Shown here: positions 6,234-14,971 of the stretch, piece after piece
Numbering within the stretch: position 1 is the first letter of the stretch
Layout of the letters: each line of letters opens with the position of its first letter
NCBI GenBank assembly: GCA_950063125.1
Contig: CATLZI010000011.1
Coordinates: 1 to 17,083 of the forward strand
DNA length: 17,083 nt
Source: an uncultured Porticoccus sp.
Lineage (GTDB): Bacteria; Pseudomonadota; Gammaproteobacteria; Pseudomonadales; Porticoccaceae
Direction: 5' to 3'
Program-made: the position numbers and the translations under genes
Notes under the pieces: model-generated
What the model saw: the letters and a program-made list of their open reading frames with translations, nothing else
Database searches by the model: none
Told to the model about the DNA's origin: nothing

Positions 6234-6647
6234 ATGAGCCTGTTTAATGTCTTTGATATTTCCGGTACGGCCCTCTCCGCACAGAGTGTCAGGTTAAACG
6301 CCATTTCGAGCAATATGGCAAATGCCGACGTGGTGAGTGGCAGTGCAGAGACTGCATACCGGGCAAGATACCCGGTTTTTACTTCTGCTTACGATGCCGT
6401 AAGTGGCAATAGTGACGCAGTTGGTGTGCGGGTTTCCGGAATGGTGGAATCCAAGCTTGCGGCCCGTCAGGAATACATGCCGTCACATCCGATGGCGGAC
6501 GAAAACGGTTTTATCTACATGTCCAACGTCAACATCGTAGAAGAGATGGCAAATATGATCTCTGCCTCCCGCTCCTATCAAAGCAGTGTCGAGGCAATGA
6601 ATACAACCAAACAGCTGATCCTCAGGACCTTGAGTCTGGGTCGTTAA
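6234..6647 (+). CDS. flgC: Proximal rod protein FlgC
   Basis: FlgC is a proximal rod subunit exported through the flagellar type III gate. The 137-residue product begins MSLFNVFDISGTALSAQSVR, keeps the axial-protein motif ISSNMANADVVSG (about 24-36), and ends with the strongly conserved PNVNIVEEMANMISASRSYQ-like block (here SNVNIVEE, then ASRSYQSSVEAMN). A GTG at 6228 overlapping the flgB stop is in frame, but the ATG at 6234 has GGAGAG five bases before it and gives the normal N-terminus. Translational coupling to flgB is likely because only two bases separate stop and start. Confidence 0.97.
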   Translation: MSLFNVFDISGTALSAQSVRLNAISSNMANADVVSGSAETAYRARYPVFTSAYDAVSGNSDAVGVRVSGMVESKLAARQEYMPSHPMADENGFIYMSNVNIVEEMANMISASRSYQSSVEAMNTTKQLILRTLSLGR

Positions 6648-6673
6648 GCGATAAGCGTCAGGAAGAAATGATT

Positions 6674-7348
6674 ATGAGTAGCGTAGCCAGTCTGTCAGAG
6701 CTTTTCCCCAGCACAGTGCAAGGGGAAACCATTAAGAATAATCCCAATGAACTGGGACAGGAAGATTTTATGACGCTGCTGGTTACGCAGCTTGAGAATC
6801 AGGACCCAACCAAGCCCATGGATAATTTGGAATTTATCAGTCAGCTTGCCCAGTTTGGCACTGTGTCGGGTATTCAGGACCTGCAGGGCGGGTTTAGTGG
6901 CTTGTCGTCAGTTTTGTCTGGAAGTCAGGCTTTGCAGGCGGCAGGTTTGGTGGGGCAAGAGGTCTCCACCAGTTCAAACATGGGTTATCTGGCTGAAGAG
7001 GGTGGTGAGCTCAACGCTACGGTTGCTCTGCCTGGAGATGCCACCAGTTTGAAGCTCTACGTTCAGGACGAGAGTGGTCAGCTCATCTATAGCAGATCTT
7101 TCGGTACGACTGAGCAGGGCAACCTGAACGTCAGCTGGGATGGCACAGATGCTGAGGGTAATACCGTTGCGCCCGGCCGCTATCGTTTGAGCGCGGAGGC
7201 ATGGATAGATGGTCAGAACGAAGCCGTGTCGGTTTATCCCCGCCAGCGGGTGGAGTCAGTCAGTGTGGCTGGCGACGGTAGTGGCGTATTGCTAAACCTG
7301 GCGGATGGTAGCCAGGTCTCGACATCATCCGTTAAAAGCTTTCATTAA
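6674..7348 (+). CDS. flgD: Hook cap / hook assembly protein FlgD
   Basis: FlgD caps the growing hook and guides FlgE subunits into place, then is lost. The 224-residue product has the conserved N-terminal block DFMTLLVTQLENQDPTKPMDN, with SQLAQFGTVSGIQDL just behind it. A Gly/Ser-rich linker follows, and then a C-terminal FlgD Ig/Tudor-like region (about 115-195) with VSWDGTDAEGNTVAPGRYRL. Two in-frame ATGs lie six bases apart (6668 and 6674). GGAAG at 6661-6665 is only two bases from the first but eight from the second, so I choose 6674. It sits 26 bases after flgC. Confidence 0.96.
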   Translation: MSSVASLSELFPSTVQGETIKNNPNELGQEDFMTLLVTQLENQDPTKPMDNLEFISQLAQFGTVSGIQDLQGGFSGLSSVLSGSQALQAAGLVGQEVSTSSNMGYLAEEGGELNATVALPGDATSLKLYVQDESGQLIYSRSFGTTEQGNLNVSWDGTDAEGNTVAPGRYRLSAEAWIDGQNEAVSVYPRQRVESVSVAGDGSGVLLNLADGSQVSTSSVKSFH

Positions 7349-7390
7349 ATAAATCTGGAAATTCAGTGACGCAAGGTCAGGAGATAAAAC

Positions 7391-8656
7391 ATGGCATTTG
7401 ATACAGCAGTATCGGGCATCAAGGCGGCAAGCGCGGATTTGGGGGTGGTCGGTAACAATATTGCAAACAGTTCCACTACCGGCTTCAAGTTATCACGGGC
7501 AGAATTTTCTGATGTGTATGCCACCAGCCTGTTGGGTGCTGGTGGTAATGCCATTGGTAAAGGCGTCAGCCTGGCGGGAGTAACCCAGGAATTTACCCAG
7601 GGGAATATCAGCTTCACCAACAATGCGCTTGATCTGGCCATTAACGGTAGCGGGTTCTTTTTGCTGAGCGATGAGGGCGCATCGACTTATACCCGTGCGG
7701 GCAACTTTCAGGTGAACCGTGAAGGTCTTATCGTGACGAGCGAAGGCCAGAGGCTCCAGGCTTTTCAAGCCGACAACCAGGGAAATATCAACGGACAGTT
7801 GGGAGATTTACAGTTGGACACCTCCCTGATTGAGCCGAACCCCACTGGTTCAGTAGACATTACGCTAAACCTTGACTCGCGAGAGACTGCACCGCTGGTT
7901 CCTTTTGGCGGGCCTTTCGATGCTTTTGCTGTACCCCCCACCAGTCCTGACAGTAATTCTTTCAATGCTACCAGCTCTACAACGATTTACGACGAGCTGG
8001 GCAACCCTCACGTGTTAAGTACGTTTTTTGTGAAAACATCAACGGCTAACCAGTGGGAAGTTCATACGCTGGTTGATGGTGTGACAACGTCTGGACCGGA
8101 TACGCTGACGTTCCAGTCAAACGGTCAATTTGATCCTGCCACCTTGCCGGTAGAGGTCAATGTTGCTGGTTGGACACCCCTTAATTCTGATGGCGCGCCC
8201 ACGGGTGCCAACGCCCAGAGTTTCACTGTTTCCCTATCCAATGGCACTCAGTTCGGGTCTGATTTTGCAGTTAGCACGATTGTTCAGGACGGCTTTACTA
8301 CGGGCCAGCTGCGTGGGCTGGAAATTGATAGTACCGGGGTTGCCTTTGCCCGTTACACCAATGGCCAGGCTCGCGCACTGGGACAGGTGGCTATTGCAGG
8401 GTTTGCCAACCCAAATGGTCTCCAACCTCTCGGCGGTACCAGTTGGGCGGAGACTTTCTCATCTGGTGCGGCAACCCTGGGTGAACCTGGCAGCTCCGGG
8501 TTGGGGGTGATTCAGTCCGGGGCGCTGGAAGATTCCAATGTGGAAATTACCGAGCAGTTAGTGAATATGATTATTGCCCAGCGCAATTTTCAGGCAAATG
8601 CCCAGGTGATTCAGACAGAAGATGCGATTACACAAACCGTTATTAATCTCCGCTAG
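7391..8656 (+). CDS. flgE: Flagellar hook protein FlgE
   Basis: FlgE polymerises into the hook, the flexible joint between rod and filament. The 421-residue product has the axial N-terminal region [20 protein letters not shown] followed by [12 protein letters not shown], and the [10 protein letters not shown] block shared by hook and distal rod proteins (about 80). The variable surface domain lies in the middle, and the conserved C-terminal helix has [20 protein letters not shown]. The size is typical of gammaproteobacteria. AGGAGA at 7379-7384 is well placed before the ATG. A 42-base gap separates it from flgD, and I see no promoter there. Confidence 0.97.
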   Translation: MAFDTAVSGIKAASADLGVVGNNIANSSTTGFKLSRAEFSDVYATSLLGAGGNAIGKGVSLAGVTQEFTQGNISFTNNALDLAINGSGFFLLSDEGASTYTRAGNFQVNREGLIVTSEGQRLQAFQADNQGNINGQLGDLQLDTSLIEPNPTGSVDITLNLDSRETAPLVPFGGPFDAFAVPPTSPDSNSFNATSSTTIYDELGNPHVLSTFFVKTSTANQWEVHTLVDGVTTSGPDTLTFQSNGQFDPATLPVEVNVAGWTPLNSDGAPTGANAQSFTVSLSNGTQFGSDFAVSTIVQDGFTTGQLRGLEIDSTGVAFARYTNGQARALGQVAIAGFANPNGLQPLGGTSWAETFSSGAATLGEPGSSGLGVIQSGALEDSNVEITEQLVNMIIAQRNFQANAQVIQTEDAITQTVINLR

Positions 8657-8673
8657 CAGGTAGTGATTGAGCC

Positions 8674-9414
8674 ATGGATCATTTCGTCTATATAGCCGCT
8701 TCCGGTGCCAGGGAAACCATGCTGGCTCAGGCAGCGAATAGCCATAACCTGTCCAACGCGTCGACCACCGGTTTTCGTGCTGATCTGGTTGCGGCGCGCA
8801 GCGCTTATCTCTCGGGTGCCGGTCATGAGAGTCGCGCTTATGCAGGAATCAGGAGCCAGGGAGTCGATTTTCGTGAAGGTGTGATTACCGCCACCGGCCG
8901 TGATCTGGATGTGGCGATCAATGGCGAAGGCTGGATGGCGGTACAGGCCCCGGATGGTTCAGAAGCGCTGACTCGACGTGGCGACCTGCGTATCGATTCG
9001 TTCGGTCAGTTAACCAACGGTGCCGGGCAATCCGTTCTCGGTAAGGCGGGCCCTATTGCTCTGCCACCCTATTCGCAACTGGGCATCGGTGCCGATGGCA
9101 CTATCTCTATCGTTCCCCTCGGAGAAGACCCCAATACCCTGGTGGAATTTGATCGCATCAGAGTAGTGAATCCCGACCCGTCCCTGCTCACCAAGGGTGA
9201 AGACGGTCTGGTTCGCCTTCAGGGGGAAGGGCCTGCAGTTGAAGACGCGAGCATAAGGCTGATTCCGGGGTCGCTGGAGAGCAGCAATGTGAATGCCGTG
9301 GAATCCATGGTGAGAATGATCGAGTTGGCACGTCAGTTCGAGAGCCACGTAAAAATGATCAAGACTGCCGAGGAGCTGGATAGCTCTTCTGCGGCATTGA
9401 TGAGAATAAGCTAG
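8674..9414 (+). CDS. flgF: Proximal rod protein FlgF
   Basis: FlgF is a rod subunit between FlgB/FlgC and the distal FlgG rod. The 246-residue product starts MDHFVYIAASGARETMLAQA, has the axial motif SHNLSNASTTGFRADL, the DVAINGEGWMAVQAPDG block, and ends with SNVNAVESMVRMIELARQFE followed by a closing helix. The shorter Gly-Ala-Arg start and WMAV block separate it from the paralogue flgG next door. It begins 17 bases after flgE. The ribosome site is weak. Length matches the family. Confidence 0.96.
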   Translation: MDHFVYIAASGARETMLAQAANSHNLSNASTTGFRADLVAARSAYLSGAGHESRAYAGIRSQGVDFREGVITATGRDLDVAINGEGWMAVQAPDGSEALTRRGDLRIDSFGQLTNGAGQSVLGKAGPIALPPYSQLGIGADGTISIVPLGEDPNTLVEFDRIRVVNPDPSLLTKGEDGLVRLQGEGPAVEDASIRLIPGSLESSNVNAVESMVRMIELARQFESHVKMIKTAEELDSSSAALMRIS

Positions 9415-9425
9415 GGAGTTGACCA

Positions 9426-10211
9426 ATGAATCAAGCACTGTGGATTGCAAAAACCGGGCTGGATGCCCAGCAGACCAAGATGTCAAATATTGCCAACAAC
9501 CTGGCCAACGCCGGCACCACCGGTTACAAGCGAAGCCGGGCTATTTTCGAAGATCTGTTATATCAGAATGTTCGTCAGGTGGGCGCTCAGTCTTCCCAGG
9601 ATACCCAGTTGCCATCGGGCTTGATGATAGGTACGGGTGTCCGTGTAGTGGCTACGGAAAAACTGTTTACCCAGGGAAACCTGGCACAAACCGAAAATAT
9701 GCTGGATATGGCCATTCAGGGACGCGGCTTTTTCCAGATTCTGCTTCCCGATGGTACTCAGGCCTATACCCGGGACGGTTCCTTTCAGGTTGACAATCAA
9801 GGACAGATGGTGACGTCTGCCGGCTATATTCTCCAGCCTTCGGTGACGCTGCCGGAGAATGCACTTTCGGTGAATATTGGCTCTGACGGTACGGTTTCGG
9901 TCAGGCAGCCGGGTTCCTCCGCTGTCAGCCAGGTAGGAACAATCCAGTTGGCGGATTTTGTGAATCCCGCGGGGTTGCAGCCCATTGGAGAAAATCTCTT
10001 TCTGGAGTCCAATGCCAGCGGTTCACCGCAGACCGGTAACCCCGGTCTGAATGGGCTCGGAACAGTGTTTCAGGGGTATGTGGAGAGCTCGAATGTCAAC
10101 GTGGTAGAAGAGCTGGTCAACATGATCGAGACTCAGCGAACCTATGAAATGAACTCCAAGGCAATATCTACCACGGATCAGATGCTCCAGTATGTGGCCA
10201 GTAACCTCTAG
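9426..10211 (+). CDS. flgG: Distal rod protein FlgG
   Basis: FlgG forms the distal rod that passes through the P- and L-rings. The 261-residue product is highly conserved: [63 protein letters not shown] and [19 protein letters not shown], finishing with [14 protein letters not shown] lies about eight bases before the ATG, next to the flgF stop. Nothing is missing, so the rod should reach the level of the P-ring even though flgI is broken. Confidence 0.98.
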   Translation: MNQALWIAKTGLDAQQTKMSNIANNLANAGTTGYKRSRAIFEDLLYQNVRQVGAQSSQDTQLPSGLMIGTGVRVVATEKLFTQGNLAQTENMLDMAIQGRGFFQILLPDGTQAYTRDGSFQVDNQGQMVTSAGYILQPSVTLPENALSVNIGSDGTVSVRQPGSSAVSQVGTIQLADFVNPAGLQPIGENLFLESNASGSPQTGNPGLNGLGTVFQGYVESSNVNVVEELVNMIETQRTYEMNSKAISTTDQMLQYVASNL

Positions 10212-10213
10212 GT

Positions 10214-10897
10214 ATGGTGAAGCAAATGAGGTTCGCATCATTCGGTTTGCTGTTTATGTTGCTCGGCTCGTTGCTGGCGGGCTGCAGTGGCATGCCCAAG
10301 GAAAGTCATCCGGATTATGCTCCGGTGGAATTGCCCGAAATGGACAGCACCGACAGACAGTTGCCCACCGGTGCCATTTATCAGGCTGACCAGAATGTCA
10401 GCCTGTTCGAGGACGCCAAGGCTCGGCAGGTAGGTGATGTGGTCACGGTGATTCTGGCGGAGGCCACCAATGCTGCAAAGAGTAGCGACACCACCCTCGA
10501 CAAAAGCAGTAATACTTCGATTGCAGACCCGATTATCGGCAACCGTTCCAACTTTGACCTGGGTGTCGACCTTTCCTCCGCCAGCGGTTTTGAGGGAGAA
10601 AGTGCCAGCAACCAGCGCAACAGTCTGACCGGCAGCATCGCTGTCACCGTCGCCCGGGTGCTGCCCAATGGCTATCTTTATGTGCAGGGTGAAAAGTGGA
10701 TACAGATCAATCAGGGGCACGAGTACATCCGCCTGAAAGGCATCGTTCGCCCGGTGGATATCTCCTCCAGTAATACGGTTCTTTCGACCATGGTAGCCGA
10801 TGCCCGTATTTCCTACGGCGGCACCGGGGCACCGGCGGAAGTGAATATGGTGGGGTGGTTGTCGCGTTTCTTTATGAGTCCACTGTGGCCATTTTAG
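10214..10897 (+). CDS. flgH: L-ring lipoprotein FlgH
   Basis: FlgH forms the outer-membrane L-ring bushing around the rod. The 227-residue product has a lipoprotein signal peptide ending in the lipobox LLAG-Cys24. The mature protein carries the typical GAIYQADQNVSLFEDAKARQVGDVVTV stretch and the C-terminal KGIVRPVDISSSNTVLSTMVADARI followed by YGGTGAPAE. Ending in a hydrophobic LWPF is also typical. The ATG at 10214 is only two bases after the flgG stop; a second ATG at 10226 has GGTGA a few bases before it and gives an equally good signal peptide. It is followed by flgI after nine bases. Confidence 0.97.
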   Translation: MVKQMRFASFGLLFMLLGSLLAGCSGMPKESHPDYAPVELPEMDSTDRQLPTGAIYQADQNVSLFEDAKARQVGDVVTVILAEATNAAKSSDTTLDKSSNTSIADPIIGNRSNFDLGVDLSSASGFEGESASNQRNSLTGSIAVTVARVLPNGYLYVQGEKWIQINQGHEYIRLKGIVRPVDISSSNTVLSTMVADARISYGGTGAPAEVNMVGWLSRFFMSPLWPF

Positions 10898-10906
10898 GAG
10901 AATTTC

Positions 10907-11997
10907 ATGGGTGCTAGCACCAGAATCTGTACGGTTGTTCTCTGCCTGTTTTCTGTTTTTGCTGCCCCCTGGGCATTTGCAGAGCGCATTAAGGACATCG
11001 CCTCCATCGATGGTGTGCGCAGTAACCAGCTGGTTGGTTATGGCCTGGTGGTTGGTCTGGATGGCAGCGGCGACCAGACCACCCAGACACCGTTTACCGT
11101 GCAAAGTGTCAAGAGCATGCTTGCCAAGCTGGGTGTATCGCTACCGGCCAATGTCAATCTCCAGTTGAAAAATGTTGCGGCTGTGATGGTTCATGCGGAG
11201 CTGCCCCCGTTCGCGAAACCCGGTCAGACCATTGATGTCACGGTTTCCTCCCTCGGCAATGCAAAAAGTCTGCGCGGGGGCTCTTTGTTGATGATGCCGT
11301 TAAAGGGTGCTGATGGGCAGACCTATGCAGTTGCCCAGGGCAACCTGTTGGTCAGTGGTTTCGGTGCGGATGGCGCCGATGGCTCGAGTGTGACCGTCAA
11401 TGTGCCCAGTGCCGGCCGCATCCCCAACGGGGCAACGGTGGAACGGGGTGTGGTCAGCCCATTCAATCACGATGCTTCACTGGTGATGAATCTTCATGCT
11501 GCGGATTTCACCACGGCTTTTCGTGTGGCTACCAGTATTAATGAGTCCCTGGGAGAGGGGGTGGCCCGGCCTCTCGATGGTGGCTCTGTGGAAATCCGTG
11601 CACCACTGGATCCGGCAGAAAAAGTGGCTTTTGTTTCAATGCTGGAAAACCTGCAGGTGAAGCCTCCCAGTGCCCCGGCACGGGGGTGATTGGCCGGGAG
11701 GTTCGGCTTGAGCCCGCCGCTGTGGCCCATGGCAGCCTGATCGTGACGATCAACGAAAACATCAATGTCAGTCAGCCAGAGCCTTTTGCCCGGAGAGGCA
11801 ATACGGTGGTGACGCCGGAATCCGAAGTATCGGTGGAGCAGCAGGGTACCCGTATGTTCCTGCTGGATGCGGGTGTGACACTCAATGACCTGGTTGAAGC
11901 TGTCAACAAAGTCGGTGCCGCCCCCGGTGATCTGGTGGCAATTCTGGAGGCATTGGAGCGTGTGGGTGCGCTGCGTGCCCGCTTGATCGTGATCTAG
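10907..11997 (+). pseudogene. flgI: P-ring protein FlgI, reading frame broken near 11684-11689
   Basis: FlgI forms the periplasmic P-ring, the stationary bushing in the peptidoglycan layer. Frame one (10907-11689, 260 residues) has a Sec signal peptide cut after WAFA, then [35 protein letters not shown] and [18 protein letters not shown], and stops at a TGA right after APARG. The rest of the protein continues in another frame from about 11686 ([53 protein letters not shown]), reaching a normal C-terminus at 11997. Other FlgI proteins carry about ten residues of the type VVVNxRTGTV between these two parts; here two bases (GG) stand in their place. This fits a net 28-base deletion. A -1 slip on GGGGG (11682-11686) would restore the frame but not the missing residues. 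AGGAG precedes the start. The coding sequence on both sides looks otherwise undamaged, so the break is recent or an artefact. Confidence 0.88.
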
Positions 11998-11999
11998 CC

Positions 12000-12989
12000 A
12001 TGGCAGAGGCAATGACGTCGACATTCATGGATATCCAGGGGCTGGCTTCGTTGCGCAGCCATGCTCGCGAGGCTCCAGGGACGGCTATTTCCGAAGTGGC
12101 CGGACAGTTTGAGTCTCTTTTTGTGCAGATGATGCTCAAGTCCATGCGCGATGCCACCGTAGATGGCGGCCTTTTCGACAGCAGTCAGCTGGATACCTAT
12201 CAGCAGATGTTTGACCAGCAGATTTCGCTTGAGCTCTCACAGCAGGGCGGTATTGGTTTGGCAGATATTCTTGTCACTCAATTGGGCGGTGGGGCACGGT
12301 CTGAACCGGTAATTGATGAGGTGGGGAACGTGCAGCCGTTGGTCTCTTTTGAGCGACCTCCACTGAGGGTACAGCGGGAGGTGCCTGGGTTAATTCCCCC
12401 GGCGGCAGAGCGGCAGCCAGTCACCCGGGTTGCCAGTGCCACCAGTGCCACCAGTGTCACAGGAAAGAATGGCCTGGCATCTTCACCGGAAGAATTCGTG
12501 CAGGCAGTCTGGGATGATGCGGTGGCAGCCGCCGACGAACTCGGTCTGGATCCGGCTGTTCTGGTGGCCCAGTCGGCGCTGGAAACGGGCTGGGGCAAGA
12601 AAGTTATTCAGGCCGCGGACGGCAGCAGCAGCTTTAACCTTTTTGGCATCAAGGTGGGGAATGGCTGGCGAGGTGATTCCTCTATCGTAAATACCATGGA
12701 GTTCAGGGATGGACTGGCAGCGCTGGAAAAAGCAGCCTTCAGGGTATATGACTCATTGTCCACCGCGTTCAAGGACTATGTGAGTTTTCTGAAAAACAAT
12801 CCGCGCTATCAGGGTGCGCTGGAGAAAGTATCCGACAGCAAAGCATTTCTGACAGAGTTGCAGCAGGCGGGCTATGCCACCGATCCAAAATATGCCGAAA
12901 AAATCCTGGGTATTCTGGAGAGGGGTAACTACAGCAATCTGGTCAACCAATTAAAGAATTCCGGAGAAGAGTCGCTAACTGGTACCTAG
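12000..12989 (+). CDS. flgJ: FlgJ, rod cap and peptidoglycan-hydrolysing muramidase
   Basis: FlgJ caps the growing rod and opens the peptidoglycan for it. The 329-residue product has two domains. Residues about 30-95 are the rod-binding domain (VAGQFESLFVQMMLKSMRDA, then YQQMFDQQISLELSQ, then GIGLADIL). Residues about 163-315 are the glucosaminidase-type hydrolase, with the likely catalytic Glu195 in QSALETGWGK and the SFNLFGIK block at 211-218. The linker (100-160) is rich in Pro, Ser, Thr and Ala, with a small repeated Ser-Ala-Thr pattern. The start is two bases after the flgI stop with no clear ribosome site, so translation is probably coupled to the end of flgI. The break in flgI could therefore lower FlgJ output. 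Confidence 0.96.
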   Translation: MAEAMTSTFMDIQGLASLRSHAREAPGTAISEVAGQFESLFVQMMLKSMRDATVDGGLFDSSQLDTYQQMFDQQISLELSQQGGIGLADILVTQLGGGARSEPVIDEVGNVQPLVSFERPPLRVQREVPGLIPPAAERQPVTRVASATSATSVTGKNGLASSPEEFVQAVWDDAVAAADELGLDPAVLVAQSALETGWGKKVIQAADGSSSFNLFGIKVGNGWRGDSSIVNTMEFRDGLAALEKAAFRVYDSLSTAFKDYVSFLKNNPRYQGALEKVSDSKAFLTELQQAGYATDPKYAEKILGILERGNYSNLVNQLKNSGEESLTGT

Positions 12990-13042
12990 GGTTAGCCCAT
13001 CAGTGCGTCCATTCACTGGACTGCCAGGCAGGATAAGGCATC

Positions 13043-14959
13043 GTGGCAAATATTTTTAACATCGGCACATCGGCACTGCTCTCCTTGCAGCAATCGATCA
13101 ATACCACCGGGCACAATATCGCGAATGTGAATACGGATGGTTACAGTCGCCAGCGGGCTGACTTTGATACCTTGCCGCCCCAGCTGAGTGGAGGAAATTA
13201 TATTGGCTCAGGGGTGACAGTGGACTCCATAGAGCGTATTTACGATCAGTTTCTGGTTTCGGAAGTTCGTACCCGTACATCCTCCCACAGCGGTTTCGAT
13301 ACGCTTTATCAGTTGTCTTCCCGGCTGGATGGCATGCTCGGCAACGACAATGCCGGTTTGGCGCCTGTGCTCGGGGAGTTTTTCAGTGCCGTACAGGATG
13401 TTGCGAACAATCCCGGATCATTGCCTGAGCGCCAGGTACTGCTCGGGCAGGCAGAAGCGCTGGCAGACCGTTTTCACTACCTGGACAGCAACCTGCGCAG
13501 CCTTAATAGCGAAGTCAATGCCAGGATAGAGGGTACCGTAGGTGAGATTAATTCACTGGCGGCCAGTATCGCCAGCCTGAACAAGCAGATTGTCAGTGCC
13601 ACTGGTCAATCCGGTGGAACTGTGCCGAATGATTTGCTGGACAAACGTGACCAACAGCTCAGCCAACTGGCAAAGTATGTTGGTGTCACCACCGTGACTC
13701 AATCCGATGGCGCCATTAACGTGATGATTGGCAAAGGGCAGGCGTTGGTGGTTGGTGGTAATGCAGAGTCGTTTCAAACCGTTAGTAATCCATTCGATAG
13801 CACCCAGACCATGATTGGCATTTCTGGCGCAGGAGGCAATGTCTCGGATATCACCCGTTTTCTCAGTGGTGGATCGCTGGGTGCTGTCCTGGATTTTCGG
13901 GAGGGTGTACTTAATCCTGCTGCCAATCAACTCGGACTGATCGCCGTTGGACTGACATCCACTTTCAATGAGCAACATCAGCTCGGGATTGATCTGGAAG
14001 GTAATCCTGGCGGAGATTTTTTTCAGCCGCTGACAGCAACGTCGACAGAGCATCCTGCCAACACCGGGTCGGCATCAGTGTCAGCCACCATTACTGACGC
14101 CACCGCACTGACCGGTGATGACTACAATCTTCGTTTTGACGGTAGCCAGTGGGTCTTGACCAATCTTTCCAATAATAGCAGTCAAAGCGGTGCAGGTCCG
14201 TTTTCAGTGGATGGGTTGACGGTTAGCACCGCCGGGATTCCCGCCAGTGGTGACAGCTTTCTGATTCAGCCCACCCGTTTGGCCGTCGGGCAATTTGCCG
14301 TGGCGCTGAGTCGGCCAGAAGATTTTGCCGCCGCATCGCCCCTTCGCGCTCAGCAGGCTTTGTCAAATCAGGGTTCAGCCGATATTGCCGACCTCAGGGT
14401 CAGTGATACATCGGGGTTGCCGCTGGCCGGTACGGTGACATTGACGTTTAACCCCGATGCGCTCGGGGCGGGGGTGCCTGGTTTCGATATGTCCGGTATG
14501 GCCGGCGGACCCTTGGCCTATAACCCCGCCACAGAGAGTGCTGGCAAATCGTTCACTCTTGCCGGCTTCGAGTTCAGTATCGATGGCGTGCCGCAGGCCG
14601 GTGATGAGCTGGTCATAGAAAATAATACCAATGGTACCGGTGACAATGGCAATGTATTAAATCTGGCCTCGCTGCAGATTTCCAGGGAGCTGATGAATGG
14701 TACGGTCAGTTATCAGGAGGCCTATGCAAGCACGGTCGCCGATGTTGCGGTTAAAACCCGCCAGGCAGAAAAAGCCCTTGGCACCGAACAGGTGCTGCTG
14801 GATCAGTCGGTTTCAGCGAGAGAGAGTGTATCGGGTGTGAATCTGGACGAGGAGGCGGCAAATCTTATCCGCTACCAGCAGGCCTATCAGGCCGCTGCCC
14901 AGATAATTGCGGTGGCTGATGAGCTGTTCCAGACCTTGCTCAGCTCCGTCCGTCGATAG
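13043..14959 (+). CDS. flgK: Hook-filament junction protein 1, FlgK
   Basis: FlgK is the first junction protein between hook and filament and a client of FlgN. The 638-residue product starts (V/M)ANIFNIGTSALLSLQQSINT with NIANVNTDGYSRQRADF and the SGVTVDSIERIYDQFLVSEVR segment. It has a large variable centre and the C-terminal ESVSGVNLDEEAANLIRYQQ block with the closing AQIIAVADELFQTLL helix. The start is a GTG, with AGGA and AAGG close upstream and no better ATG nearby. A 53-base gap follows flgJ. I saw no sigma-28 or sigma-54 element in it, so flgK and flgL are probably read from the flgB transcript. Confidence 0.97.
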   Translation: MANIFNIGTSALLSLQQSINTTGHNIANVNTDGYSRQRADFDTLPPQLSGGNYIGSGVTVDSIERIYDQFLVSEVRTRTSSHSGFDTLYQLSSRLDGMLGNDNAGLAPVLGEFFSAVQDVANNPGSLPERQVLLGQAEALADRFHYLDSNLRSLNSEVNARIEGTVGEINSLAASIASLNKQIVSATGQSGGTVPNDLLDKRDQQLSQLAKYVGVTTVTQSDGAINVMIGKGQALVVGGNAESFQTVSNPFDSTQTMIGISGAGGNVSDITRFLSGGSLGAVLDFREGVLNPAANQLGLIAVGLTSTFNEQHQLGIDLEGNPGGDFFQPLTATSTEHPANTGSASVSATITDATALTGDDYNLRFDGSQWVLTNLSNNSSQSGAGPFSVDGLTVSTAGIPASGDSFLIQPTRLAVGQFAVALSRPEDFAAASPLRAQQALSNQGSADIADLRVSDTSGLPLAGTVTLTFNPDALGAGVPGFDMSGMAGGPLAYNPATESAGKSFTLAGFEFSIDGVPQAGDELVIENNTNGTGDNGNVLNLASLQISRELMNGTVSYQEAYASTVADVAVKTRQAEKALGTEQVLLDQSVSARESVSGVNLDEEAANLIRYQQAYQAAAQIIAVADELFQTLLSSVRR

Positions 14960-14971
14960 GTGGGTGCCAAT

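Noticed and set aside
9326..9345. TTGGCACGTCAGTTCGAG inside flgF as an internal sigma-54 promoter
   Set aside because: The -12 box lacks TTGC, and the site lies within conserved coding sequence far from a gene start.
10238..11104. Long antisense open frame of 288 codons across flgH and the start of flgI
   Set aside because: It crosses two well-supported genes on the other strand, has low-complexity His/Thr/Gly composition and resembles no family.
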